Assembly (NCBI RefSeq): GCF_000956525.1
Contig: NZ_JYIW01000021.1
Coordinates: forward strand, 62,001 to 126,000
Source of the DNA: Microbacterium oxydans
GTDB taxonomy: Bacteria > Actinomycetota > Actinomycetes > Actinomycetales > Microbacteriaceae
DNA: 64,000 bases
Direction of reading: 5' to 3'
The notes beneath the pieces are model-generated. The model saw nothing but the letters and a program-made list of their open reading frames with translations. It was not told the DNA's origin and searched no databases. Shown piece by piece: positions 1 through 9,188 of this stretch (position 1 is its first letter; each line of letters starts with the position of its first letter). The position numbers were made by a program, and so were the translations under genes.

Positions 1-2
1 TG

Positions 3-3000
3 CACGATGTGCAGGGCGCGAGCGACACCCAGCTGGTGACGCTCTACTCGAGCCTCTACCGCCTGAACCTGTATCCGAACTCGCAGTTCGAGAACACCGG
101 CACCGAGTCGGCCCCCGTGTACAAGTACGCGAGCCCGGTCTCGGCCACGAGCGGCTCGGCGAGCGACACCCAGACCAACGCCAAGATCGTCGACGGCAAG
201 ATCTACGTCAACAACGGCTTCTGGGACACGTATCGCACCGCATGGCCGCTGTATTCGATGCTCTACCCCGAGGTGACGGAGGAGCTCGTCGACGGATTCG
301 TGCAGCAGGCGCGTGACGGCGGATGGATCGCACGCTGGTCCTCCCCCGGCTACGCCGACCTGATGACCGGCACGAGCTCCGACGTCGCGTTCGCCGAGGC
401 GTATCTCGCAGGGTCGCTCAGCACCGAGACCGCACTCGAGGCCTACGACGCGGCGGTCAAGAACGCCACCGTGCTGCCGGCATCCAACGCCGTCGGCCGC
501 AAGGGTCTCGGGCAGTCGATCTTCCTCGGATACACCGAGGCCACGACGCACGAGAGCGCATCGTGGGGTCTCGAGGGCTACATCAACGACTTCGGGATCG
601 CGGAGATGGCGAAGGCACTCTCTGAGGACCCGAACACGCCCGCCGAGCGCGTCGCGCAGCTGCAGGAGGAAGCGACCTACTTCGAGGCGCGCGCCGAGCA
701 CTACGTCGAGATGTACAACCCCGACGCTGGCACGTTCACCTCGCGCAATGCCGACGGCAGCTGGACCGCGGGCGCCGAGTTCGACAAGAAGGCCTGGGGC
801 GGTGCCTTCACCGAGGCGAGCGCCTGGACCTTCGCGTTCCACGCTCCGCACGACGTCGACGGACTGGCCGCGCTGTACGGCGGACGCCAGGGCCTGGTCG
901 ACGAGTTGCACGAGTTCCTCACGGTCCGCGAGAAGGCCGACTACTCCGGCATCCACGAGGCCCGCGAGGCGCGTGACGTGCGACTCGGCATGCTCGGCAT
1001 GTCGAACCAGATCGCGCACCACATCCCGTACGTGCTCGCCGAGGCCGGTGATCCCTCGGGTGCACAGGCGCTGATCCGCGACATCCAGGACCGCCTGTTC
1101 GTCGGCTCCGACATCGGTCAGGGCTACCCGGGCGATGAGGACAACGGCGAGTTCTCGGCCTGGTACGTCTTCTCGGCCCTCGGGTTCTATCCGCTCGAGG
1201 TCGGGTCGGGGGACTACACGATCGGTACGCCGCTGTTCGACAGCGCAACGCTCTCGATCGGCGACACGGACCTCGTGATCAACGCACCCGGTGCGTCGGC
1301 TGGCAAGGACTACGTCGCCGGCGTCAGCATCAACGGCGAGCCGATCGACCAGACGACGTTCGACGGCGACCTGGTGCGAACGGGTGGCACGCTCGACTTC
1401 ACGATGAGTGACACGCCCGCAGCCTGGGGCGCGAAGGACCTCGACGAGCAGCTCGAGGTGCCGACCACGCTCGTGGACGCGACCAAGCCCGGCCGCGGCA
1501 CGCTCACGGCGACCGACGGCACTCCCGTCGGCTCGCTGGTCGACGACAACATGAACTCGAAGGTGACGTTCGCGGGCAAGACTGCCGAGCTGGTGTGGAC
1601 CTCGCAGTCCGGACCCGTCTCGATCGGGCAGTACACGCTGACGAGCGCGGCGAAGGGCGATGCCCCGTCGAGCTGGAAGCTCGAGGGCTCGATCGACGGC
1701 ACCACGTGGACCGAGATCGACAGCCGCGATGGCGAGTCGTTCGCCTGGGACACCCAGACCAGGCCGTTCTCGACCGATGGAGCCGACGGATACACGAGCG
1801 TGAAGCTCACACTGACGTCGTCGAGCGACACCCTCGCGCTGTCGGAGGTCGAGCTGTTCGCCTCTGCATCCGCCGCGGATGGACTCTCGATCTCGGCCGG
1901 AGCCCCGCAGCGGGTGCAGGTCGGCACCGAGTTCGCAGGTCAGCTCGCCACCATCGTCGGGACCGAGACGGATGCCGCCGGCTACACCGTCACTGTCGAT
2001 TACGGTGACGGCGATCCGGTCACCGACGTGGCGCTGACGCGTGACGATCTGGGCGGCTGGAAAGTGAGCGCACCGCACACCTTCACGGCCCCCGGTACGT
2101 ACTCGGCCGTCGTCTCAGTGCGCGACTCGGGCGGAGCGGTGGCGCAGGCCACGGCCACCGTCACGGTCTTCCGCGATGAGACCCTGGTCGGCGCGTTCAA
2201 CAACGTCTGCTTCGGCGACCTCGGGGTGACCGCGGCCAACTGCGACTCGCAGGGGCACGGCTACTTCCGCGACAAGATCAACGCCGACGGCTTCGTGCAG
2301 GGCGAGACCCTGACGATCCCCGGCAGCGAGCTGACGTACGACCTGCCGGCGATCCCGGCCGGTCAGCCCGACAACATCACCGGCGAAGGCCAGACCGTGC
2401 GCTTCTCGCTTGGCGACGGCGCGACGCAGCTGGCGTTCGTCGGCACCGCGACCGAGAGCAACCGCGACTCGCAGGCCGTGCTGCACTTCACCGACGGCTC
2501 GACGCAGACGGTGACGATCAGCCTCGGCGACTGGGTCGGCGCATCGGGCAGCCCGTACAAGGGCAACACCGTGCTCACGATCTCGGAGGGACGACTCTCC
2601 GGCACCGGAGCCGAGTCGAGCGTGAAGAACACGGCGATCTACGCCACGGCTCCGATCCTGCTGGACACGGATGCCGATGGCGCACCGAAGATCGTCGAAT
2701 CGCTCACGATGCCGAAGGAAGCGGGTTCGCTGAACGACGGACGCGTGCACATCTTCGCGATCGCCTCGGACGGCGACCGCGCGGCATCCGCACCTTTGGG
2801 CGTCGAGGCAGGCACAGTCGACGACCAGATCGCGGGAGCGGCGTTCGAGGCCACGCTCGCGAAGGTCACGGGCGGTGCCGGAGAGACGTCCGCGATCGTG
2901 AACTGGGGTGACGGTTCGCCCGTCACCGCGGTCGAGGTGACCGAGGGGTCCGTCGCGGCGGGACACACCTACGCGACGGCCGGAACCTACACGGTCACGG

Positions 3001-4034
3001 TCACGGCTGACGACGGCGTGCAGTCGGCGGATGCCACGCTCGAGATCACGGTCGACGAGCCGGTGCCCGCCTACGATCCGCGGATCGCGGCGCCGGAGCA
3101 GGCACGTCCCGGTGACATGGTCGAGATCACCGGCACCGGCTTCGCGCCGGGCGAGCGCGTCTCGATCCGCATCGACGACGAGGAGCCGACGGTCGTGACT
3201 GCCGATGATGACGGCGCGATCCGCGGCGACATCACGGTGCCGGAGAACGCGGTGGATGGCGATCACCCCGTGGTGGCGCTCGGCGACGTCTCGAACGTCG
3301 AGGCGAGGGCGTCGCTCCGGGTCAGTGCCGACACGACGGCACCGAAGAGCACCTCGGTCGCGCTGTCCGCAGGGTCGGATGACCCGGTCGCCGGTGAGAC
3401 CATCACGCTGAACGCGACGGTGAAGCCCGCGGATGCCGCCGGCACCGTCGAGTTCGTCGAGGGCGAGACCGTGGTCGGCTCGGCCACCGTGACCGCGGGC
3501 GGTGCGTCGGCCGAGGTGCTGATCGCCACCTCGGGTGAGCACACCTTCATCGCGCGGTTCGTGCCGTCCGACCCGGAGGCGTACAGCGGCTCCGAGTCCG
3601 ACCCGCTCACCCTCGACGTGCGGGCGACCCCCGTGCTCGAGGCGGAGCTCGTGCTCGGCGCGGACAGCGTGGTGCAGGGCGGCTCGCTCGAGGTCGCCGG
3701 TCGCGGATTCGCGGCGGGCGAGCGGGTGACGCTGACCCTGCACTCCGACCCGATCCGGATCGCCGAGGTCACGGTCGACGGAACCGGAGCCTTCCGGGCA
3801 ACGGTGACGGTGCCGGCATCCGCTCCGGTCGGTGCACACACGCTGATCGCGGTCGGCGCGGACTCCGGGCTGAGCGCCGATGGTGCCCTCAAGGTGACCG
3901 CGGCGGCAGGCACCGGCGGCGACGGTCTGGCCGGAACAGGCGGGGCGGTCCCCTTCGCGCTCATCGCCCTGTTCCTGGCGCTGCTCGCAACCGGTGGCGT
4001 GCTCGTCATCCGTCGGCGCCGCGTGGAGTCCTGA
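3..4034 (+). CDS. GH92 alpha-mannosidase, wall-anchored (5' partial)
   Basis: This is the C-terminal ~1,340 residues of a secreted family 92 exo-alpha-mannosidase, a calcium-dependent family that trims alpha-mannose from glycans. The frame is open through the left edge, so the start and signal peptide are outside; the GTG at 9 is internal. Seen in order (numbering from that GTG): the catalytic core with the GH92 block PGDEDNGEFSAWYVFSALG near residue 374, a discoidin-like module (~500-620), a PKD-like module (~640-720), an all-beta module containing Cys pairs (~725-900), a second PKD-like module (~945-1020), several Ig-like modules, then LAGTG at ~1307 followed by a hydrophobic span and RRRR. 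That tail is a sorting signal of the LAxTG type read by class E sortases, and such a sortase lies at 11134. The catalytic family and anchoring are clear; the exact mannose linkage is not. Confidence 0.9.
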   Translation, partial: HDVQGASDTQLVTLYSSLYRLNLYPNSQFENTGTESAPVYKYASPVSATSGSASDTQTNAKIVDGKIYVNNGFWDTYRTAWPLYSMLYPEVTEELVDGFVQQARDGGWIARWSSPGYADLMTGTSSDVAFAEAYLAGSLSTETALEAYDAAVKNATVLPASNAVGRKGLGQSIFLGYTEATTHESASWGLEGYINDFGIAEMAKALSEDPNTPAERVAQLQEEATYFEARAEHYVEMYNPDAGTFTSRNADGSWTAGAEFDKKAWGGAFTEASAWTFAFHAPHDVDGLAALYGGRQGLVDELHEFLTVREKADYSGIHEAREARDVRLGMLGMSNQIAHHIPYVLAEAGDPSGAQALIRDIQDRLFVGSDIGQGYPGDEDNGEFSAWYVFSALGFYPLEVGSGDYTIGTPLFDSATLSIGDTDLVINAPGASAGKDYVAGVSINGEPIDQTTFDGDLVRTGGTLDFTMSDTPAAWGAKDLDEQLEVPTTLVDATKPGRGTLTATDGTPVGSLVDDNMNSKVTFAGKTAELVWTSQSGPVSIGQYTLTSAAKGDAPSSWKLEGSIDGTTWTEIDSRDGESFAWDTQTRPFSTDGADGYTSVKLTLTSSSDTLALSEVELFASASAADGLSISAGAPQRVQVGTEFAGQLATIVGTETDAAGYTVTVDYGDGDPVTDVALTRDDLGGWKVSAPHTFTAPGTYSAVVSVRDSGGAVAQATATVTVFRDETLVGAFNNVCFGDLGVTAANCDSQGHGYFRDKINADGFVQGETLTIPGSELTYDLPAIPAGQPDNITGEGQTVRFSLGDGATQLAFVGTATESNRDSQAVLHFTDGSTQTVTISLGDWVGASGSPYKGNTVLTISEGRLSGTGAESSVKNTAIYATAPILLDTDADGAPKIVESLTMPKEAGSLNDGRVHIFAIASDGDRAASAPLGVEAGTVDDQIAGAAFEATLAKVTGGAGETSAIVNWGDGSPVTAVEVTEGSVAAGHTYATAGTYTVTVTADDGVQSADATLEITVDEPVPAYDPRIAAPEQARPGDMVEITGTGFAPGERVSIRIDDEEPTVVTADDDGAIRGDITVPENAVDGDHPVVALGDVSNVEARASLRVSADTTAPKSTSVALSAGSDDPVAGETITLNATVKPADAAGTVEFVEGETVVGSATVTAGGASAEVLIATSGEHTFIARFVPSDPEAYSGSESDPLTLDVRATPVLEAELVLGADSVVQGGSLEVAGRGFAAGERVTLTLHSDPIRIAEVTVDGTGAFRATVTVPASAPVGAHTLIAVGADSGLSADGALKVTAAAGTGGDGLAGTGGAVPFALIALFLALLATGGVLVIRRRRVES

Positions 4035-4052
4035 CCCCCGCAGGCCTCCACC

Positions 4053-4088
4053 CGAACCGCCCTTCCCCCTCCCGGGGAGGGCGGTTCG
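4053..4088. terminator. Hairpin terminator after the GH92 gene
   Basis: An 11-bp perfect stem (4053-4063 pairing with 4078-4088) starts 18 bases after the mannosidase stop codon. The inner bases can extend the stem. A short T-rich stretch (TGTTTCC) follows on the plus strand, fitting an intrinsic terminator for the mannosidase gene. Confidence 0.7.
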
Positions 4089-4111
4089 TGTTTCCCCACC
4101 CCCCACCCGCT

Positions 4112-4167
4112 GAGGGGTCAAGACCCGCCGCGCCTGGTCGGGCGCGCGCGGCGAGTCTTGCCCCCTC
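4112..4167. terminator. Long inverted repeat between convergent genes
   Basis: A 22-bp stem with two mismatches (4112-4133 against 4146-4167) and a 12-base loop lies 8 bases beyond the stop codon of the leftward M24 peptidase gene. Together with the hairpin at 4053-4088 it separates two convergent genes. No strong T tract is present on either strand, so it may stop transcription weakly or act mainly as an mRNA 3'-end structure. Confidence 0.55.
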
Positions 4168-4175
4168 GGCGAGCG

Positions 4176-5291
4176 TCAGACGGAGGTCAGTGCGTGCGGG
4201 GCGACGTTCAGCCGCTCGCAGCCGTCGGCCGTCATGACCACGATGTCCTCGATGCGGGCACCCCAGGCCCCCGGGAAGTAGATGCCGGGTTCGATGCTGA
4301 AGGCCATGCCCTCACGCAGCACCAGGTCGTTGCCCGGCGCGATGTAGGGCTCCTCGTGCACCGAGACGCCGATGCCGTGCCCGGTGCGGTGCAGGAACGC
4401 CTCCCCCAGGCCGGCTGCGGTCAGGACGTCGCGGGCTGCGGCGTCGACCTCGGATGCCGCGACTCCAGGTCGAGCGGCATCGACGGCCGCCTGCTGCGCG
4501 CGCACGAGCACCGCGATGCGCTCGGCTGCCTCCGGTGCCGGCTCGCCCACGACGTAGGTGCGGGTGCTGTCGGAGTTGTACCCGCTGGGCACTGCTCCCC
4601 CGATGTCGACCACGACGATGTCGCCCTGCTCGATCACCCGGTCGGACACCTCGTGGTGCGGATCCGCCCCGTTCGGCCCCGAGCCGACGATCACGAACTC
4701 GACCGTGCGGTGCCCCTCGGCCACGATGGCGTCGGCGATGTCTGCGGCGACTTCGCGTTCGGTGCGTCCGGCGCGCAGCCACTCGGGCACTCGGCGGTGC
4801 ACCGCGTCGATGGCCGAACCGGCGCGACGGAGTTCGATGATCTCCTCGGCATCCTTGATCATGCGGCTCTCGCGCAGCACTGGGGTGGCGAGCTCGAGCC
4901 GCACGTCCAGCCGCTCGCCCAGCGGCACGACGTGCAGTGCGGGCAGTGCGTCGGAGACGCCGACGCGAGTGACGTCGCCGACGGCAGCGGCGACCAGGTC
5001 GTAGGGATTCTCGCCGTCGACCCAATCCGAGAGCCGCAGCTCGAGGGCGCCGACAGCGGTCGTGCGCACCTTCGCGAGCTCCATGCGGGGCACGACCACG
5101 GTCGGCGCCAGTGCGGGCCCGATCACGAGCGCGGTCAGTCGCTCGATGGTGTCGCCCTCGACGCCGACGAGGTACTGCAGATCGGGGCCCGGCCCGACGA
5201 TGATCGCGTCGAGGCCCGCCTCGGCGGCGAGGGCGGCTGCACGGTCGAGTCGGGCGGCGTACACGGACGCGGGGAAGGGCAGAGTGCTCAC
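4176..5291 (-). CDS. M24 family Xaa-Pro aminopeptidase-like metallopeptidase
   Basis: A 371-residue creatinase/prolidase-fold protein, likely a cytosolic dimetal peptidase that removes residues preceding proline. It has an N-terminal creatinase-like domain followed by the pita-bread domain. The five metal ligands are all visible: Asp in GDIVVVDIGG, Asp in SDSTRTYVVG, His in TGHGIGVSVHE, Glu in FSIEPG and Glu in RIEDIVVM. Two in-frame GTG codons are possible starts (5300 and 5291); the second gives a VSTLPFPASVYAARLDR amino terminus typical of the family, but neither has a clear ribosome site. It is 62 bases downstream of the DUF1801-like gene on the same strand. Some M24 members are creatinases or lack peptidase activity, so the substrate is open. 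Confidence 0.85.
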   Translation of the reverse strand: MSTLPFPASVYAARLDRAAALAAEAGLDAIIVGPGPDLQYLVGVEGDTIERLTALVIGPALAPTVVVPRMELAKVRTTAVGALELRLSDWVDGENPYDLVAAAVGDVTRVGVSDALPALHVVPLGERLDVRLELATPVLRESRMIKDAEEIIELRRAGSAIDAVHRRVPEWLRAGRTEREVAADIADAIVAEGHRTVEFVIVGSGPNGADPHHEVSDRVIEQGDIVVVDIGGAVPSGYNSDSTRTYVVGEPAPEAAERIAVLVRAQQAAVDAARPGVAASEVDAAARDVLTAAGLGEAFLHRTGHGIGVSVHEEPYIAPGNDLVLREGMAFSIEPGIYFPGAWGARIEDIVVMTADGCERLNVAPHALTSV

Positions 5292-5353
5292 GGAGGCCAC
5301 GCTACTGCGCGGTGCCGCCGCTGTCTCGGCCCTTCCAGCGGGGATGGGTTTCT

Positions 5354-5803
5354 TCAGCCGATGGCGAGACGAATGCGCTCGGCGAGCAGCTTCCGGTTCG
5401 CAGATGTCAACTCCAGCAGCGCGTACGCGGTCGGCCACATCGTGCCGTCGTCGAGGTTCGAGATCGGCTCGAAGCCGAACGTGCCGTACCGCACCTTGAA
5501 CTTGCTCGCCGGCTGGAAGAAGCACAGCACCTTGCCGTCCTTCCCCCACGCGGGCATCCCGTAGTAGGTGCGCGGCATGAGGTCGGGGGCCACTTCCATG
5601 ACGAGCTCGTGCAGACCCGTCGCGAGCTCCTTGTCGTTCGCGTCCGACAGCTTCTCGATCGCTGCTTTGAGGTCGGCCTCGCCTTCGGCGCGCTGCTCCT
5701 CCGGTGACTTCTTCGCTCGCGAGCGCTTCGCCTTGGCCTCCTTGGCGGCGGCCTGCATGGCCTCGCGTTCCTCGGCGGTGAAGTTCTTCGTGTCCTCGGC
5801 CAT
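5354..5803 (-). CDS. DUF1801 / YdhG-like small cytosolic protein
   Basis: This 149-residue protein has a charged, Ala/Lys-rich N-terminal third (probable helix, residues ~8-55) and a C-terminal fold resembling DUF1801 (YdhG/iron-chaperone-like) proteins, with blocks such as YYGMPAWGKDGKVLCFF and KFKVRYGTFGF. The biochemical role of the family is poorly defined. The ATG at 5803 has AGAGGAA a few bases upstream, which decides the start; longer in-frame extensions have no such site. No signal peptide or membrane span is visible. Confidence 0.75.
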   Translation of the reverse strand: MAEDTKNFTAEEREAMQAAAKEAKAKRSRAKKSPEEQRAEGEADLKAAIEKLSDANDKELATGLHELVMEVAPDLMPRTYYGMPAWGKDGKVLCFFQPASKFKVRYGTFGFEPISNLDDGTMWPTAYALLELTSANRKLLAERIRLAIG

Positions 5804-5924
5804 GACGGTTCCTCTCGACGGATGGCGGGTGATGGATTCAGCGTAGGGACCGTGGACCCAGGGTGGCTTCTCGATTCGTGATCGATTCCGGGACACTGCC
5901 CGTCGGCACTGCCAGACTGGCGCC

Positions 5925-7517
5925 ATGACGACAGTCTTCACCGGCCGCATCCGTCCGCTCGCGCCCGCGATCGACACCGACGCCGAGGCGATGGCGGTCG
6001 ACGGGGGCCGGGTGGTGGCGGTCGGCACGGCGTCGAGTCTGGCTGCGCGGTTCCCGGATGCCGAGACGATCGCTCTCGACGGCTGGGTCATGCCTGGGCT
6101 GATCGAACCCCACGGGCATCCCGCGTTCTCGGCGATCGTCCTGTCCGACCTCGTCGTCGACGTCCGCCCGGTCGGGGTCCCGGATGCCGATGGCGTGCTC
6201 GCGAGAGTGCGGTCTGCCGTCGCGGACGCCGATGGAGCCGTGTTCGTGAACGGTTGGGACGGGCTCCTGCAGCGCGGACTCCCCGACCCCGACATGCGCT
6301 TCCTCGACGGACTGGCCGGGGAGGTGCCACTGGTCGTGATCCACAACTCCGGGCACTCGGCATACTTCAACAGTGCTGCAGCGCTCGCCGCAGGAGTCGA
6401 CGATTCCACGCCGGACCCGGTCGGCGCCTCGTTCGGCCGTGACGCCGACGGTTCGCTCACGGGCGTCGCACTCGAGGCCGCCGCGGTGGAGCTGATAGTC
6501 GCTCCCCTGCTCGCGGCCGCGCAGCAGCGGATGCCGCAACTGCTCCTCGACCACCTGCGCGACCTCGCATCGCGCGGAATCACGACGGTGTCCGATCTGT
6601 CGTGGAACACCGGGCTCGATCCGTTGATCGCCGCGCTGCGCGAGCAGGGTGTCCTGCCGGTGCGACTGCGGTGGTACGAGATGTCGCGGCCCGGGGGCAT
6701 CGCCGCTCCCCCGGCCGATGATGATCCCGTGTTCCGGCAGACCGGCGTGAAGACCTGGTCGGACGGCTCGCCGTGGATCGGCAACATCGCCACGTCGTTC
6801 CCCTACCTCGACACTCCTGCCACGCGTGCCCTCGGTCTCGAGCCGCACCACCGCGGCAGCGCGAACTACACGGCCGCCGAGCTCCTCGAGATCGCGGAGC
6901 CCTATGCCGCCGGCGGCTGGCAGCTCGCGTGCCATGCGCACGGCGATCTCGCGATCGATGCGACGCTCGACGTCTACGAGCAGATCATCGCGCGGCACGG
7001 CCTCGCCGACCACCGCTTCCGCCTGGAGCACTGCGGTGCGATGACCGCACCGCAGTTCGAGCGCGCTGCGACCCTCGGCGTCACCGTGAGCCTGTTCGTC
7101 GACCACATCACGTACTGGGGCGAGGTGCTCGTCGACGACCTGTTCGGCGCGGAGCGCGGGGGTGCGTGGGCCGATGCCGGCGCAGCCTTCGCCGCAGGCC
7201 ACCGGGCGACCTTCCACAACGACGGCTGGGTCACCCCGAACGAGCCGTTCCGGAACATGGCCGTCGCCGAGACACGCACCACGCGCGCGGGCTATCGGAT
7301 GCCGGGCGGTACCCCGGTCACGCGCGAGCAGGCGCTCGCCGCGCATACCGTGAACGCAGCGTGGCAGCTGTTCAGCGAGCACGAGGTGGGCGCACTCGCG
7401 CCAGGGCTGTTCGCCGACTTCCTGGTCGTGGATCGCGACCCGCTCAGCGTCTCGGCGGAGGAGCTCGCGAGCACCGTCGTACGGGCGACCTATCTGTCGG
7501 GCGCACGGGTCGTCTGA
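5925..7517 (+). CDS. YtcJ-like amidohydrolase
   Basis: A 530-residue amidohydrolase-3 family enzyme, cytosolic and probably metal-dependent, hydrolysing amide or imide bonds of an unknown small molecule. Motifs: EPHGHPAFS (His63, His65) near the first strand, the block CHAHGDLAIDATLDVYE, RLEHCGAM and FHNDGWVTPNEPFRNMA with the late Asp, then the C-terminal beta-sandwich segment ALAPGLFADFLVVDRDPL. The length is normal for YtcJ/LAF3 relatives. It diverges from the leftward DUF1801-like gene and is followed 43 bases later by the Nudix gene. The family covers many substrates, so no pathway is assigned. Confidence 0.85.
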   Translation: MTTVFTGRIRPLAPAIDTDAEAMAVDGGRVVAVGTASSLAARFPDAETIALDGWVMPGLIEPHGHPAFSAIVLSDLVVDVRPVGVPDADGVLARVRSAVADADGAVFVNGWDGLLQRGLPDPDMRFLDGLAGEVPLVVIHNSGHSAYFNSAAALAAGVDDSTPDPVGASFGRDADGSLTGVALEAAAVELIVAPLLAAAQQRMPQLLLDHLRDLASRGITTVSDLSWNTGLDPLIAALREQGVLPVRLRWYEMSRPGGIAAPPADDDPVFRQTGVKTWSDGSPWIGNIATSFPYLDTPATRALGLEPHHRGSANYTAAELLEIAEPYAAGGWQLACHAHGDLAIDATLDVYEQIIARHGLADHRFRLEHCGAMTAPQFERAATLGVTVSLFVDHITYWGEVLVDDLFGAERGGAWADAGAAFAAGHRATFHNDGWVTPNEPFRNMAVAETRTTRAGYRMPGGTPVTREQALAAHTVNAAWQLFSEHEVGALAPGLFADFLVVDRDPLSVSAEELASTVVRATYLSGARVV

Positions 7518-7560
7518 CACACGGTCAGGGGTGTCGCCGGTGCCGGATAGTGTGTGACGC

Positions 7561-7995
7561 ATGGATATGCGTGTCGCGGCATACGCGGTCGTCACCGATG
7601 ACGACGGCCGGCTGCTGCTCGCGCGCTGGATCGACGGACGCCGGGTGGCCTGGACCATGCCGGGCGGCGGTCTTGAGCCGGGAGAGTCGCCCGAGGATGC
7701 GGTGCGCCGTGAACTCCGCGAGGAGACCGGGTACACGGTCAAGGTCGGCGAGCTCCTGGGCATCCACTCCCGTGTGATCCCGGCGACACGGCGCGTGGAG
7801 AAGTCGTCCGAGCCGTTGCACACCCTGCGCATCGTCTATCGGGCAGAGGTCACGGGCGGAAAGCTGCAGTTCGAGACCGACGGCTCCACCGACAGGGCCG
7901 AGTGGTTCCCGCTGAAGTCCGTCGCCGCGCTGCAGCGCGTCAAGCTCGTCGACATCTCGCTGCGGATGGCCGGGCTGCTCGCGTCGAGGCCCTGA
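7561..7995 (+). CDS. Nudix hydrolase
   Basis: This 144-residue protein has a complete Nudix box at residues 36-58 (G-x5-E-x7-RE-L-x-EE-x-G-Y, seen as GGLEPGESPEDAVRRELREE followed by TGY). Such enzymes cleave nucleoside diphosphates linked to another group, using divalent metal ions bound by the REXXEE glutamates. The N-terminal strand RVAAYAVVTDDDGRLLLAR and the downstream beta-rich segment complete one domain; nothing is fused to it. It follows the amidohydrolase on the same strand. The substrate cannot be read from sequence; housecleaning of modified nucleotides is one option. Confidence 0.88.
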   Translation: MDMRVAAYAVVTDDDGRLLLARWIDGRRVAWTMPGGGLEPGESPEDAVRRELREETGYTVKVGELLGIHSRVIPATRRVEKSSEPLHTLRIVYRAEVTGGKLQFETDGSTDRAEWFPLKSVAALQRVKLVDISLRMAGLLASRP

Positions 7996-8020
7996 CGGTC
8001 TCAGCCGTGCAGGGGCGGGG

Positions 8021-8542
8021 TCAGGCGCGCGGCTGCTCCGGCACGGAGATGTCGGCCACGACCGCGCCGTAGGCAGCGATCAGGTCATCGGCGTCGACGA
8101 ACAGGCTGTATCCGTGGGCCCCTGCACCCATCGCGATGCGCTGACCGACGATCGACTCGTCCGCGTAGACGGGCCAGTCGGTGGTGCTGCCGATCGGCAC
8201 GATGGTGCCGCGCTCGTAGCCGGTGGCGGCGAGGGCGAGCTCGGGCTCCGGCAGGCGCAGCTTGTTCACACCGACGACGGCTCGCAGCTTCGGCCAGGAG
8301 ATCGAGCGACCGCCGGGCACGAGTGCGAACAGGTACGTGTCGTCGGCGCGCTTGACCACGAGCGTCTTCACGATGCCCGAGGGCGCGATACCGAGCAGCT
8401 CGGCCGCCTCGAACAGACTGTTCGCCGCAGGGCGTTCCTGGATGTCGATCGTCAGGCCGCGCGCCGCGGCCGCATCCCGCACCCGGGCATGCTGATCCCC
8501 TCCGGCACCCGAAGCGGCGGAGGGGAGATCAGACGGGGTCAC
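8021..8542 (-). CDS. YbaK/EbsC-type aminoacyl-tRNA deacylase
   Basis: A 173-residue protein of the YbaK/ProX editing family, which hydrolyses mischarged tRNAs such as Cys-tRNA(Pro) or Ala-tRNA(Pro) in the cytosol. The family signature is seen in SGIVKTLVVKRADDTYLFAL (with the conserved Lys) and VPGGRSISWPKLRAVVGVNK, and the C-terminal GAGAHGYSLFVDADDL block is typical. Its GTG start at 8542 sits in a GTGA overlap with the stop of the upstream membrane-protein gene (8539-8542), implying translational coupling. Which mischarged tRNA it edits is not decided by sequence. Confidence 0.85.
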   Translation of the reverse strand: MTPSDLPSAASGAGGDQHARVRDAAAARGLTIDIQERPAANSLFEAAELLGIAPSGIVKTLVVKRADDTYLFALVPGGRSISWPKLRAVVGVNKLRLPEPELALAATGYERGTIVPIGSTTDWPVYADESIVGQRIAMGAGAHGYSLFVDADDLIAAYGAVVADISVPEQPRA

Positions 8543-9042
8543 GCGTCAGGTGCGTTGAGCGGGTCGTCGGCGACCCACAGCTCGTCGTCTGCACGAAGCG
8601 CCTGCCATGCGGCGTAGAGCACGCCGGCTGCGGCTGCGGCACCGAGGATGATCGCGACGACGGAGCCGAGTCCGACGCTCTTCTGCTTCTTGCCGAAGGC
8701 ACCGCGCGGAGCCGGGGCTGCGACGCCGTGACGCTTGGCGTTCGCGACGTCCCATGCCGTGAGGGCACTGCCGACGACACCGCCGACGATCGGGACGACC
8801 TTGTCGTCGACGACGTGGCGACCGAGCTTCACTCCGCGGTCGACGACCGGGGCGAGGCGGCGGTTGTAGGTGTCCTGCACGACGGGGAGCACCTGCTCAC
8901 GACCGAGGTCGCCGAGCTGACGGCTCGCCTCGCGGGCGACGTCTGCAGCATGGCCGACGACGACCTGCTGGGACTCCCAGAGCTGGTTTGCTTCCTTCTG
9001 CAGACGACGCAGTTGCTTCTTCCGCTTACGGCTGAGGCTCAC
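8539..9042 (-). CDS. Conserved small membrane protein, coiled/basic N-terminus
   Basis: A 167-residue protein of unknown function. It starts with a strongly basic SLSRKRKKQLRRLQKEA stretch and a helical region, and ends with one probable membrane helix (GLGSVVAIILGAAAAAGVLY, about residues 127-146) and a short acidic tail. The GTG at 9042 is chosen because AGGAGAG lies just upstream; an ATG 36 bases earlier lacks such a site. The stop overlaps the start of the YbaK-like gene. Proteins of this shape are common in Microbacteriaceae near this locus, but I know of no tested role. Confidence 0.7.
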   Translation of the reverse strand: MSLSRKRKKQLRRLQKEANQLWESQQVVVGHAADVAREASRQLGDLGREQVLPVVQDTYNRRLAPVVDRGVKLGRHVVDDKVVPIVGGVVGSALTAWDVANAKRHGVAAPAPRGAFGKKQKSVGLGSVVAIILGAAAAAGVLYAAWQALRADDELWVADDPLNAPDA

Positions 9043-9188
9043 GATGCTCTCCTGTCGGTTGGAGTACGGATTCCCCATCTTGCCAGACGAGTCTGTATGG
9101 GGGGAGGGAATCGCTCACCCCTTGACATCTGCCGTGAAGTCCGTGTGATCCAGGGCGCAGACACCGGAAGCTCTGAGATGATGGAAGC

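Noticed and set aside
2115..4121. Long open frame on the minus strand (668 codons) across the mannosidase gene
   Set aside because: Arg/Asp/His-rich sequence with no recognisable domain, lying opposite a clear GH92 gene; a usual artefact of high-GC coding.
5838..7832. Long minus-strand open frame (664 codons) over the amidohydrolase and Nudix genes
   Set aside because: Low-complexity Arg/Gly-rich translation, no motif, and it covers two genes with complete active sites on the other strand.
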